Source: Deltaproteobacteria bacterium
Lineage (GTDB): Bacteria; UBA10199; SPLOWO2-01-44-7
Direction: 5' to 3'
DNA length: 27,046 nucleotides
Assembly (NCBI GenBank): GCA_030688705.1
Contig: JAUYJH010000072.1
Coordinates: 1 to 27,046, forward strand
Of the stretch, positions 1 to 8,505 are shown one piece after another. The notes beneath the pieces are model-generated. The model did not search any database. It was not told where the DNA came from and saw only the letters and a list, made by a program, of their open reading frames with translations. The translations under genes were made by a program, and so were the position numbers. Numbering within the stretch: the first letter of the stretch is position 1; the number at the start of each line of letters is the position of its first letter.

Positions 1-159
1 GCCGTGATTCTTGATTTTGTGGTGTTACACAAAATCATGCTCCCGATTCAGACTTTGGGAACGATCATCATCCTCGGTGGCGTGTTTTTGATTAATAAAA
101 GGGGGAGTGTTCTTCAAACTTCAACCGAAAATGGCGTGAAATCGGTCGCGGTGTCGTAA
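1..159 (+). CDS. EamA/DMT-family transporter, C-terminal fragment
   Basis: This is the 3' end of a gene that begins left of the window. Frame 1 is open from base 1 to a TAA at 157-159 and gives 52 residues. They contain one hydrophobic helix preceded by a Pro-Ile-Gln-Thr-Leu-Gly segment and followed by Asn-Lys-Arg. That pattern matches the last transmembrane helix of EamA (DMT superfamily) permeases, where a PxQxxG motif leads into a Gly-rich helix and a basic end. The last ~20 residues are hydrophilic. EamA proteins move metabolites across the inner membrane; the substrate cannot be judged from this piece. The last 46 bases overlap the convergent yhhQ gene. The family call rests on one helix, so it is moderate. 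Confidence 0.55.
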   Translation, partial: AVILDFVVLHKIMLPIQTLGTIIILGGVFLINKRGSVLQTSTENGVKSVAVS

Positions 160-794
160 TAATCTTCGTTTTCTTTTTTCTTCAAAAAATGGACGATTTT
201 ATAGGTCACCGGTGTCATAAAAACCTCGACTAAAACTTTGATGCAATAATTGGCGGCCATTACCGCCAAAACCAGGTCGGGAGTCCATATCCCCCAAAAT
301 GCCAATGGATAAAATATCAGTGAATCGATTCCCTCCCCCACAATAGTCGAACCGATCGTCCGGCTCCAAAGATAACGCCCGCGCGTAAAAATTTTCATTT
401 TCGCCAAAACATAGGAATTGGCAAATTCGCCGCAAAAAAAGGCGATGAGCGAGGCAATGGCGATGCGAGGCGTGGCCCCCAGCACCGTTTCATACTCTTT
501 TTGAAAATGCCAGCCATCGGCCGCCGGCAAGGCCAAAATAAACCAGCTCATGAACGAAGCGAAGATCAGCGCCGCGAACCCGCTCCAAACTACGCGCCGG
601 GCGCGCGCGTATCCGTACACTTCGGTCAAAATATCGCCAAAGAGATAGCTTAAGGGAAAAAAGAGAATCCCCGCGCCAAAAGTAAAGCCGTGCACCGCAG
701 CCACCTTGCCGGCCCCGATCACGTTGGCACAGAGCAAAACCGTAACGAAGGCCGCGACAAGGAGATCGTAATATTTAAAAGCTTTGCGGTGCAT
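114..794 (-). CDS. yhhQ: Queuosine precursor transporter (YhhQ/DUF165, VUT family)
   Basis: This 226-residue inner-membrane protein has about six hydrophobic segments and is the normal size for the family (COG1738). YhhQ-type proteins import the 7-deazaguanine precursors preQ0/preQ1 used to make the tRNA nucleoside queuosine. Visible family features are a Phe-Pro-Leu-Ser-Tyr..Gly-Asp..Thr-Glu-Val-Tyr-Gly segment at residues 46-62, a Gly-Glu-Phe-Ala-Asn-Ser-Tyr segment at 122-128, and an Arg-Thr-Ile..Gly-Glu-Gly-Ile-Asp segment near 145-157. The C-terminal tail is charged. The ATG has no Shine-Dalgarno site, but a perfect TTGACA on the minus strand lies at 825-830, 36 nt upstream. The gene is divergent from mpl across 70 bp holding overlapping palindromes, and its 3' end overlaps the neighbouring transporter tail. 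Family assignment is firm; the transported base is inferred. Confidence 0.88.
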   Translation of the reverse strand: MHRKAFKYYDLLVAAFVTVLLCANVIGAGKVAAVHGFTFGAGILFFPLSYLFGDILTEVYGYARARRVVWSGFAALIFASFMSWFILALPAADGWHFQKEYETVLGATPRIAIASLIAFFCGEFANSYVLAKMKIFTRGRYLWSRTIGSTIVGEGIDSLIFYPLAFWGIWTPDLVLAVMAANYCIKVLVEVFMTPVTYKIVHFLKKKENEDYYDTATDFTPFSVEV

Positions 795-804
795 CGGAGG
801 GATG

Positions 805-830
805 TGTCATTTTAAAATGACAATTGTCAA
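805..830. promoter_or_regulatory. Overlapping palindromes in the yhhQ-mpl divergent promoter region
   Basis: An 18-bp perfect palindrome, TGTCATTTTAAAATGACA (805-822), shares five bases with a 12-bp perfect palindrome, TGACAATTGTCA (818-829). The half-site TGTCA/TGACA therefore occurs three times in 25 bp. The second palindrome contains TTGACA on the minus strand (825-830) and TTGTCA on the plus strand (824-829), both like -35 boxes. A dimeric repressor bound here could control both divergent genes. This is inferred from symmetry and position only. Confidence 0.45.
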
Positions 831-864
831 TATTTTTGTATAGATAGCCTCGGGGGAGTTCTTC

Positions 865-2304
865 ATGAAATATATCCATTTAATCGGTATTTGCGGCACG
901 GGAATGGGATCTTTGGCCGGACTTTTTAAAGAAGCCGGTTTTAAAGTCAGCGGCTCGGACACCCAGTTTTATCCCCCCATGGGAGACCAGATCAAAGCCT
1001 TGGAAATCAAACTCTATACCGGTTTTGATCCTGAAAATTTGGCCGAAAAACCGGATATCGTCATCATCGGCAACGTCTGCCGCGCGGACAATCCGGAGGC
1101 GGTGGAAGCGCTAAAACTTAAGATCAAATATTATTCGCTCCCCCAGGCCCTTCAGGAATTTTTTCTGAAAAATAAAAAAGCCATCGTGGTGGCCGGCACC
1201 CACGGCAAGACCACCACCACCTGCCTTTTGGCATGGGTGCTGACCAGCGCCGGTTTGGACCCCGGTTTTCTCATAGGCGGTGTCGGTCTCAACTTGGGAA
1301 AAAGCTTCCAGTTGGGAAAGGGGGACTATTTTGTGGTGGAGGGGGATGAATACGACAGCGCGTTTTTTGACAAGGGCCCCAAGTTCGCCCACTACAAACC
1401 GGCCGGCGCCATTTTAACCTCCCTGGAATGGGATCATGTCGATATCTATCCCACTTTCGAGAAAATGTTCGGCGCCTTTGAAAAATTGACGGCAACGCTC
1501 TCCGAAAAAACCCCATTGCTGGCCTGGATGGACAGCCCCAAGATTACAGAGTTGACCCACATGCGCCATTACCCCCTCTTCCGCTATGGTTTAAGCCATG
1601 GCGATTATACCGCGCAAAATATCAAGACCGAACCGGCGGGAACCTCTTTTCAGCTCTGCTGTGATGACCAAAGAGTCCCTCTTTTTGTCCCCCTTTCCGG
1701 AAGGGCCAATCTGGAGAATACCATCGCGGTGGCCGCGCTATGCCACCGGATAGGGCTTTCGTGGGAGCAGATCGCGGAGGGGCTAAAAACATTTCAAGGA
1801 ATCAAAAGACGGCAAGAAATCCGGGGAACAGTCAAGGGGGTCACCGTCATCGACGATTTTGCCCATCACCCGACCGCCATCCGCCGCACCATCGAGGCGT
1901 TGAAAGAGCGTTTTCCCAAACAGAGACTGACCGCCGTTTTTGAGCCCCGTTCCAACACCTCGCGCCGCAATGCCCATTATGACCAGTATCTCAAGGCATT
2001 CAAGGGGGCCGACAAGGTGATTTTGGCTCCGGTTTATAATCCCGAAAAAATTCCCGCGGCCGAGCGGCTGGATACCGCGAAACTGGCTGATGATCTGATG
2101 AAACGGGGCATCGATGCCTACGCCGTTGACGGCACCGATTTCATCATCGAATTTATTCTGCGGGGAATCGGCCCCAATGAAGTGGTCGCCTTTTTTTCGA
2201 ACGGCGATTTTGACAATATCCACGAAAAGCTCTTGGACAAGCTTTCTCGAAGAAAAATTTTTGAGGACAAAAAACAGGTTCGTTCCATAAAAATTCGCAC
2301 ATGA
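865..2304 (+). CDS. mpl: UDP-N-acetylmuramate:L-alanyl-gamma-D-glutamyl-meso-diaminopimelate ligase
   Basis: This 479-residue cytoplasmic Mur ligase recycles cell wall. It joins salvaged L-Ala-gamma-D-Glu-meso-DAP tripeptide to UDP-MurNAc using ATP. The N-terminal domain opens with HLIGICGTGMGSLAGL, a UDP-binding loop shared with MurC. The ATP loop GTHGKTTTT is near residues 111-119. The segment GDEYDSAFFDKGPKFAHYKP distinguishes Mpl from MurC. The DDFAHHPTAI motif belongs to the third part of the Mur fold. Length is slightly above E. coli Mpl (about 457). The ATG at 865 has a GGGGGAG ribosome-binding site 6 nt upstream. The stop codon overlaps the tamB start (ATGA, 2301-2304), so the envelope genes are translationally coupled. 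Mpl implies meso-DAP peptidoglycan and muropeptide recycling. Confidence 0.95.
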   Translation: MKYIHLIGICGTGMGSLAGLFKEAGFKVSGSDTQFYPPMGDQIKALEIKLYTGFDPENLAEKPDIVIIGNVCRADNPEAVEALKLKIKYYSLPQALQEFFLKNKKAIVVAGTHGKTTTTCLLAWVLTSAGLDPGFLIGGVGLNLGKSFQLGKGDYFVVEGDEYDSAFFDKGPKFAHYKPAGAILTSLEWDHVDIYPTFEKMFGAFEKLTATLSEKTPLLAWMDSPKITELTHMRHYPLFRYGLSHGDYTAQNIKTEPAGTSFQLCCDDQRVPLFVPLSGRANLENTIAVAALCHRIGLSWEQIAEGLKTFQGIKRRQEIRGTVKGVTVIDDFAHHPTAIRRTIEALKERFPKQRLTAVFEPRSNTSRRNAHYDQYLKAFKGADKVILAPVYNPEKIPAAERLDTAKLADDLMKRGIDAYAVDGTDFIIEFILRGIGPNEVVAFFSNGDFDNIHEKLLDKLSRRKIFEDKKQVRSIKIRT

Positions 2305-5300
2305 AAAAAAGGTTCCACCGGTTCAAAAAAGTGAAACGTCATCTTTTTGCGGCTTTGTTGATCACATTTGCCGTTTTCCAAACGCCGGTCTTTCTGGTCA
2401 ACAACCCCAAATTCCAGCAGTGGTTTTTGAATACCTACAAACCTTTTTCCCCATGGCAGGTGCAGGTCGGCTCTTTAAAGCTTAAAGCCTGGCTCTTCAA
2501 ACTGGATATCACCGATCTCAACCTGTATCATCCGCAGGGGCATCGTCTCTCCTTCGAAACGATTCATGTCTCCTTAAATCCCCTCCGTTTTTTCAGGGGC
2601 CAGTTGGGGGTCCGCTCTCTCGTGGTGAAGTCCCCGACACTGGTTCTTGCCAAAAGCCTTGTCCCGCAAAAAAAGGCCGAAAAAAAACCGTTCAAGATCC
2701 GGACACTGATCCTTCTGCAAAATTTGGTCATCTCCAAGGGAACGTTTGAAAATCTGGAGATCGATCTCCCCGGTGAAGAAAAATTCAAGGTGGCGGAACT
2801 GGGTTTGCGCCTTAAACCCTCCCTCCGCAGGGGGACGAGGCTGTCACTCGATTTCAACGCGATCCATCTGGAAAAACCCGATGAGCCCCTCCTGTCCGCT
2901 GAAAAAATAAGGGTGCGCGTCGCCACCAACTTCAGCCATTGGTCCAAAACATTCCCCTATATTGACGATGTCGACGGCGATCTGGAGCTTGACAACGCGG
3001 CCATGAACAAACTTTTCGTCACAAAACTGGAAACCCATCTGCGTCTCGACAAAACCAAAATCAAATCGAAAAAATTCCGGATTCAGACCGACGACGGCGA
3101 AATACTGGGAAATCTGGACCTCGACCTGGCGGACGAAAAATTCTCCTTTCAGATTGGAAGCCCCAAGGGGGTCCGGATTCCCGAGATGGGAGATGAAGAG
3201 AGGACATTCAATACGGCCGGTAATCTGAACGCGACCGTCAAGCTGGAAGGCCAGGGTCTGGATATCAAAACATCGCGCGGGAAAGGGTCCATCCAGGCCC
3301 GGCATCTTTTTGAAAATCTGGAAGACCACCCGGCCGAGGCCGATGTCCACTTCAGCTGGCAAAACGGGGCGGCAACGCTTCAAACGGCAACAGTCACAAC
3401 CGATGATGCCGTGATCCACGCCAAGGGAACGATCGCCCTTTACCCTTTTTCTTTCAATCTCGGTTTGCAGACGAGTGATTTTCCGTTGGAGCGTTTTTTT
3501 GAAAAATTCGGCGATGAAAATCTCCACCCGATCCATGGGAAAGCCAAGGCGGAAGCGACCCTTAAAGGGATCGGAAAAACCATTCATCTTCATCTGACGG
3601 GAGAGGCGGCCGAAGGAGGATACGGCCCCGTTTTAGCCCAAAAAGCGGCCGTCACCCTTGATTTGACCCATCCCCGTCTCCAGCTCGACGGCACTATCCT
3701 GACGGATGAGAAGGAGACCGGAAAAGCCCTTTTGACCATTCAATACGGGGAGAAAAAAGCAAAAGAACCCCGGCCGAAAAAAATCACTCTGGATGCCGAA
3801 TTCAAAAAGCACCCCATCGAGTCCTCACTTCCCGAAGGGATCAGCGGAACACTCGACGCCCGGCTCAAATTAAGCGGCGCGCCGGAGGCCATTCAGGGAG
3901 ACTGCGATTTCACCGCCTCCGCGGGGGCCATTTTCAGCGAAGAGTATGAAACGATCGACGGTCATTTCAAGCTGACCCCGAAAAAACTGACCCTCGACAA
4001 AGCCGACTTTCTTTTTTCCAATACAGAGGCCCATTTTATCCGGCCGTTGGTCATGGATTTCAAACCGGGAGGGTTTAAAATTTCGGGCCGGCCCTTGGAA
4101 AATCTTGAGATGGATATCGACCACTTTGGGAAAACAAAAACATGGAAGATCAACAAATTGGTGATTGTCGATTCCGAAGACCCGGAACTCACATCGCAAA
4201 TCAGCGGAAAAATTTCTCCGGAGGGGCTGGATCTGAAAGGAAACGGCGACTTGGACTTGGCAACGCTCAAGTTTCTCTCCCGCTTCATCCGGGACGCCTC
4301 CGGCCCCGCCCATTTTCAGCTGGCCGTACGGGGCAAAGTGCCGAACGTGCAGATAAACGGCAGGGTTGAACTCAAGGGAAACACCCTTTTTCCACGAATC
4401 TATTCCTACGCCGCGGAAAATCTGGAAGGGACTCTCCTTTTTGAGGGGAACAAAATCCGCACCGAAAAACTGACGGGCGACATTGAATCGGGTTCTTTTG
4501 AAACCAAAGGGTCGGTCACCCATTCCGGAGGAAGCCTTTCCTCTTTTGATCTCGATTTCAGGGGCCGGCAAATCTCCTATCGCGACAAAAAAGGGGGCTT
4601 AAGGGCCGAGTTCGACGCCGATCTTACGCTGAAAGGGGGGACGCAAAACCCGGAGCTTTCCGGCACAATCGTCATCCTGGACGGCCGCTACGACAAAGAT
4701 TTTAATCTTCTTGAAGAATTTAAAAAAGCTCCCACCGCCTCGCGGGAAATCAAGGAAGCCGCGCTGACCAAACAGCCCTTGAAACTCGATCTCAAAGTGA
4801 AAAATCTGGGGGATTTGACCATCGATAACAATGTGGGAAAAATGGAGCTGGTGGCGAACATTACCGTCAAGGGGACCTCCAAACTGCCGCGCGTTGAAGG
4901 GGTGATCCATACAAACGAGGGAGAGATCCATTATTTGGGGTTTGATTTTGAAATCACCCGCGGATTCATCGAATTTCGCGACCAATACAAGGCCCCTTAT
5001 CTTGAGGTCGATGCCGAACAAGAGATCGGCGACGCCCATATCCTCGTCAAACTCCATGGCAACACCGACAATCTGGCCGTCGATCTTTCGGGAACGTCGG
5101 TGCAAGAAGGGGTCTTGGACAAAAAAGACGTTTTGGCACTGCTTCTCTTCGGCACGACCGAGGGTTCCACCCGCACCGGCTTTATCCAGAGCGAAACAAG
5201 CCCCTATGCCGTTGTGGAGCGCCTCGCCACGGCCCTCCAGCGCCCCCTTTCCCGGGCAACCAATCTCGATGTCATCCGCCTGGAGGCAACGCCGGGAGAA

Positions 5301-5510
5301 GACGGCCAGGACCGGTTGAGAAAACTCAACATTGGAAAGAGATTGAGTGACCGGCTCACCGTGGAACTGGCCTCCGAACTGAAGCAAGATGCCGCCATTC
5401 AGTCTTTTCAATTGGAATATTGGTTGACCGACTTCTTCATTCTGAAAGGGGCGCAAAGCACGGATGAAAGTTATCAAATGGGGGCCGGGTTCAAATTCAA
5501 AAGCCGATGA
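2301..5510 (+). CDS. tamB: TamB-like translocation/assembly module protein (DUF490/AsmA-like)
   Basis: This 1069-residue protein is anchored in the inner membrane by one N-terminal hydrophobic segment (about residues 14-33) after a Lys/Arg-rich start. It then spans the periplasm as a long run of beta-strands. TamB-like proteins form lipid-conducting grooves or help assemble outer-membrane proteins with an Omp85 partner. The middle shows repeated AsmA-like strand patterns. From about residue 690 to the end is the TamB C-terminal domain (DUF490), including GTIVILDGRYDKDF and the motif NEGEIHYLGFDFEITRGFIE. It is shorter than E. coli TamB (about 1259) but intact at both ends. Start and stop both overlap neighbours in ATGA junctions. 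tamB precedes the Omp85 gene here, the reverse of the enterobacterial order. Long antisense open frames inside it are composition shadows. Confidence 0.9.
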   Translation: MKKRFHRFKKVKRHLFAALLITFAVFQTPVFLVNNPKFQQWFLNTYKPFSPWQVQVGSLKLKAWLFKLDITDLNLYHPQGHRLSFETIHVSLNPLRFFRGQLGVRSLVVKSPTLVLAKSLVPQKKAEKKPFKIRTLILLQNLVISKGTFENLEIDLPGEEKFKVAELGLRLKPSLRRGTRLSLDFNAIHLEKPDEPLLSAEKIRVRVATNFSHWSKTFPYIDDVDGDLELDNAAMNKLFVTKLETHLRLDKTKIKSKKFRIQTDDGEILGNLDLDLADEKFSFQIGSPKGVRIPEMGDEERTFNTAGNLNATVKLEGQGLDIKTSRGKGSIQARHLFENLEDHPAEADVHFSWQNGAATLQTATVTTDDAVIHAKGTIALYPFSFNLGLQTSDFPLERFFEKFGDENLHPIHGKAKAEATLKGIGKTIHLHLTGEAAEGGYGPVLAQKAAVTLDLTHPRLQLDGTILTDEKETGKALLTIQYGEKKAKEPRPKKITLDAEFKKHPIESSLPEGISGTLDARLKLSGAPEAIQGDCDFTASAGAIFSEEYETIDGHFKLTPKKLTLDKADFLFSNTEAHFIRPLVMDFKPGGFKISGRPLENLEMDIDHFGKTKTWKINKLVIVDSEDPELTSQISGKISPEGLDLKGNGDLDLATLKFLSRFIRDASGPAHFQLAVRGKVPNVQINGRVELKGNTLFPRIYSYAAENLEGTLLFEGNKIRTEKLTGDIESGSFETKGSVTHSGGSLSSFDLDFRGRQISYRDKKGGLRAEFDADLTLKGGTQNPELSGTIVILDGRYDKDFNLLEEFKKAPTASREIKEAALTKQPLKLDLKVKNLGDLTIDNNVGKMELVANITVKGTSKLPRVEGVIHTNEGEIHYLGFDFEITRGFIEFRDQYKAPYLEVDAEQEIGDAHILVKLHGNTDNLAVDLSGTSVQEGVLDKKDVLALLLFGTTEGSTRTGFIQSETSPYAVVERLATALQRPLSRATNLDVIRLEATPGEDGQDRLRKLNIGKRLSDRLTVELASELKQDAAIQSFQLEYWLTDFFILKGAQSTDESYQMGAGFKFKSR

Positions 5511-8272
5511 AAAAGGGACAAAAGACAATGGACAAAGGACAATGGACCGGAAGAAAAAACAAGGACCATGGTCCTTGGTCCATGGTCCTTGGTCTGTTTC
5601 TTGTCCTTAGTCCATGGTCCATGGTCCATGGTCCAGCCTTTGCTTTTGACGGCAAAATTGCTGCCATTGAAATCGAGGGGCCTGTTACCGCCGCCAAAGA
5701 ACAGATTCTGGGGATTCTTCCCTTCAAGCCCGGCGATCCTTTCAGCCCTTCCGCGTTGAACGCCGGCGTTGAGAATCTGAAAAAATGGGGAATCTTCGAC
5801 ACTGTTCGCGCCGAAACAAAACCGACATCCGAAGGGGTCATTGTCAAACTGATTCTGCATCAGGGAGAAATTGTCAGTCTCATCGACATCAAGGGAAATT
5901 ATCCCTACGTGGAGACCAAAATTATCAAGCGCTTGAGCCTGCAGGTGGGCGACATGGTCACCCCCGAAAAACTTGAGGAACAACAGACAAGAATAAAAAG
6001 TTTTTACGAAAAAATGGGCTACTACAATACCGAAGTGGAGGTGGGACAAACTCCGGGAGAAGAAGAAAACAACATCGAACTGGTTTTTCACGTCTATAAG
6101 GGGGACCGGCTCCGCTATGAAAAGGTCGCGTTTGAGGGAGTCGAGGCTTTCCGAAGGGGAAGGATGTCTTCTTTTGTCAGGCCGATGGATATCTATTCGG
6201 ATAAAAGATTGCGGCAGGCTGTCCGCGATCTGGAAGATTTCTACCGCCGGCGCGGGTATCTGAAAATAAGGGTGAACGTCACCGACAAAAAAATTGATTG
6301 GGATCGCAACCGGGTCTCCGTAAAATTAAAGGTGTCGGAAGGCCCGCGCGTCAGGGTCTTTTTCACGGGAAACCAGCCTTTCCGGACGACAACGCTGAAA
6401 AAGGCCTCTGAATTGTTTGAAGAGGTTAATTTTGACGTGATCGAGCTGGAGGACAGCTCCGAAAAAATCGCGGAATACCTCCGCAAAAATGGGTATCCGG
6501 AGGCCAAGGTCTCTTTTAAAAAGAAAAAACTCCGGTCCGATCTTTACCACATCTTTTTTCACGTCGAGCCGGGGCCGAGACAGTTTATTTATTCCGTCGA
6601 TTTTGAAGGAAACGATTCTGTCTCCGCCGGAAAACTTAAAAAACAGATTTACACCAAAGAGCGATCCCTCACCCAAAAAGGGGTTCTGGATGGGACGCTG
6701 CTGCCCGAAGACCAAAGCATTGCCGTTGAATATTACCAAAGCAAGGGCTTCTTGGACGCGCGCGTGGGCGAACCCGATCTGATTGTGAACAAAGAAAAAA
6801 CAAGAATGGATATCGTCTTCCCGATAGAGGAAGGCGAGAGGGTGTTCGTCGCGGAAGTTCTTTTTCAGGGGAACACGATCCACCCCGACAAAAAGCTGAT
6901 GAAGGCGATCAAAAACAAAAAAGGGGAACCGGTTAACGATTCGTATCTCCCCGTCGATTTGGAACAGGTCAAGGCTTTCTACGCCAACAACGGCCACCCC
7001 TACGCGACGGTGGAGCAGAAAATACAAAGGTCCGGCAATGAACTGACGATTTTATACACCATTGAGGAAGGGCCTCTTGTCACCATCGGGGAAATTTTAA
7101 TTCTGGGGGATGTCCTCTCCAGCATGCGGGCAATCCGCCAGGGGCTGGAGTTCAAAACCGGTGATCCCTACAGCTACCAAAAAATCATCAACAGCCGGCT
7201 GAATTTAAGAAGGCTTGGGGCCTTCAGTTCGGTGCATATCAACACGATCGGCATCGAGGAAAAAGAGACGGTCATTCATATAAAAGTGGAAGTCGAAGAG
7301 AGAGAGCCCTTCACTTTTTCGGTCGAGGGACAATACAGCACCGATCTTAAGTGGGCCGGCACCACCCGTTTCAACAATCTTAATGCCTTCGGCTGGGGAA
7401 AGCAGATGTCGCTCCTGCTCCGCGGCGGCACAAAAACCAACCATGCCGAATTGTCGTGGTTTGACCCCCGCTTTACCGGCCGTGATTTGCAGATGACCAC
7501 ATCGGGCTGGGTCGATTATTTCAAAAATCCCCTGGAAACATCTCTCCAAACCGGCGGCGCCTTCTCTTTTTTCCGGCAATTTCACCGGTTCGGATTTTTA
7601 ACCCGATACGAACTGCAGCGGACCTACAACATACAAGGCCAGGCTATCAATCCCCAAAACTTGCGCGATAACACCCTTTCTCAAATAACCCTTTCGGGGA
7701 GCTTTGACACAAGGGATAGTTTTTCCGACCCGAAAAAGGGTCTCTATAACATGCTGCGCAGCAGTTTCTTTAACGAAATCAAGGGGCTCGGCGCCAACTT
7801 CGCCATTTTGCGCGGAGAGTTCGGCTATTATTACACCCCATTGAATTTTTTGACCCTGGCGCAAATGATTCGTCTCGACAGTATTCAGAGCATCGGCGCC
7901 AATATCAGCGTGCCGCAGCGTGAATTATTGGTCTTGGGCGGTGACGATACCGTTCGGGGGTTCAAGGAAGATGTTTTGGGCCCTGTCAACAGCTTGGGCC
8001 AGCCGGTCGGCGGCAAAGCGCGCTTTATTTATAATGTGGAGCTTCACATTCGAATGATCGGCAACTTTCAGACCGCTCTTTTTATGGACGTCGGCAGTCT
8101 TGAAAACTCTTTCACCGGCATGAACAACTTCAATATCCGTCGTTCGGCCGGGGCCGGTCTTCGCTACATCACGCCGGTTGGGCCCATCCGCGCCGACTAT
8201 GCGATTGTCTTGGACCGCCACGCCGGCGAAAATTTCGGCCGCCTGCATATTACTTTCGGCTATCCATTCTAA
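5507..8272 (+). CDS. Omp85 (BamA/TamA-family) outer-membrane protein with about seven POTRA repeats
   Basis: This 921-residue outer-membrane assembly protein has three parts. Residues 1-46 are a signal peptide with a Lys/Arg-rich start, hydrophobic core MVLGLFLVLS at 26-35, and likely cleavage after AFA at 44-46. Residues about 50-600 are seven consecutive POTRA-like repeats of 70-88 residues, most ending in an E-G or K-G turn (near 118, 197, 277, 355, 443, 522, 600). Residues about 600-921 form a 16-strand barrel with the L6 motif VRGF near 815-818 and C-terminal Phe. BamA usually has five POTRAs and TamA three, so the symbol is left open. Linkage to tamB favours a Tam-like role. The start overlaps the tamB stop by 4 bp. 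Much of the signal peptide is encoded by a GGACC/GGTCC repeat. Confidence 0.9.
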   Translation: MKKGQKTMDKGQWTGRKNKDHGPWSMVLGLFLVLSPWSMVHGPAFAFDGKIAAIEIEGPVTAAKEQILGILPFKPGDPFSPSALNAGVENLKKWGIFDTVRAETKPTSEGVIVKLILHQGEIVSLIDIKGNYPYVETKIIKRLSLQVGDMVTPEKLEEQQTRIKSFYEKMGYYNTEVEVGQTPGEEENNIELVFHVYKGDRLRYEKVAFEGVEAFRRGRMSSFVRPMDIYSDKRLRQAVRDLEDFYRRRGYLKIRVNVTDKKIDWDRNRVSVKLKVSEGPRVRVFFTGNQPFRTTTLKKASELFEEVNFDVIELEDSSEKIAEYLRKNGYPEAKVSFKKKKLRSDLYHIFFHVEPGPRQFIYSVDFEGNDSVSAGKLKKQIYTKERSLTQKGVLDGTLLPEDQSIAVEYYQSKGFLDARVGEPDLIVNKEKTRMDIVFPIEEGERVFVAEVLFQGNTIHPDKKLMKAIKNKKGEPVNDSYLPVDLEQVKAFYANNGHPYATVEQKIQRSGNELTILYTIEEGPLVTIGEILILGDVLSSMRAIRQGLEFKTGDPYSYQKIINSRLNLRRLGAFSSVHINTIGIEEKETVIHIKVEVEEREPFTFSVEGQYSTDLKWAGTTRFNNLNAFGWGKQMSLLLRGGTKTNHAELSWFDPRFTGRDLQMTTSGWVDYFKNPLETSLQTGGAFSFFRQFHRFGFLTRYELQRTYNIQGQAINPQNLRDNTLSQITLSGSFDTRDSFSDPKKGLYNMLRSSFFNEIKGLGANFAILRGEFGYYYTPLNFLTLAQMIRLDSIQSIGANISVPQRELLVLGGDDTVRGFKEDVLGPVNSLGQPVGGKARFIYNVELHIRMIGNFQTALFMDVGSLENSFTGMNNFNIRRSAGAGLRYITPVGPIRADYAIVLDRHAGENFGRLHITFGYPF
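5516..5635 (+). repeat. GGACMA/GGTCC foldback-like tandem repeat inside the Omp85 signal-peptide codons
   Basis: The left half repeats words such as GGACAATGGACC. The right half repeats the complementary words GGTCCATGG and GGTCCTTGG, around the palindrome GGACCATGGTCC near 5564-5575. The result is a low-complexity inverted array in frame with the Omp85 gene, giving the repeated HGPWSM-type residues on both sides of the hydrophobic core. Related GGACC words recur in the metG linker at 20278-20312. Confidence 0.8.
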
Positions 8273-8292
8273 AAACTGGACCAAAATGGCCT

Positions 8293-8434
8293 CTAGTGTA
8301 GTGATTCTAACGCTTCTTTACAATGTTGTCATTCCCGCGAAAGCGGGAATCCAGTGTCACACTGCTGGATTCCGGATATTTTTGCTGTCGCAAAAATTCC
8401 GGAATGACAAGTTATTTGTGAATCACTGCACTAG
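8293..8434. mobile_element. MITE-like element 1 containing an ATTCCCGCGAAAGCGGGAAT palindrome
   Basis: The ends are CTAGTGTAGTGATTC (8293-8307) and GAATCACTGCACTAG (8420-8434), inverted with 14 of 15 matches. If the outer CTAG on each side is a target duplication, the element is 8297-8430. It encloses the hairpin GTCATTCCCGCGAAAGCGGG (8329-8348) and a second GGATTCCGG...CCGGAATGACA pair ending near 8410. There is no ORF, so any movement would need a transposase from elsewhere. The inner palindrome resembles the widespread dRS3/REP-type ATTCC(N)GGAAT repeats. Confidence 0.65.
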
Positions 8435-8505
8435 GATATGAGTTTGAAAATTCAGCGCCCAGTCGGGCTATTCAGCGGAAAAAATCCTAAATTCGAATAT
8501 CTAAA

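Noticed and set aside
839..844. TATAGA as a -10 box for mpl
   Set aside because: No acceptable -35 box lies 16-18 bp upstream (AATGAC/AAATGA), so I did not list it as a promoter.
3870..5528. Long minus-strand open frames (233 and 309 codons) inside tamB
   Set aside because: They are antisense to a well-supported gene, contain no recognisable domain, and arise from the codon pattern of the plus strand.
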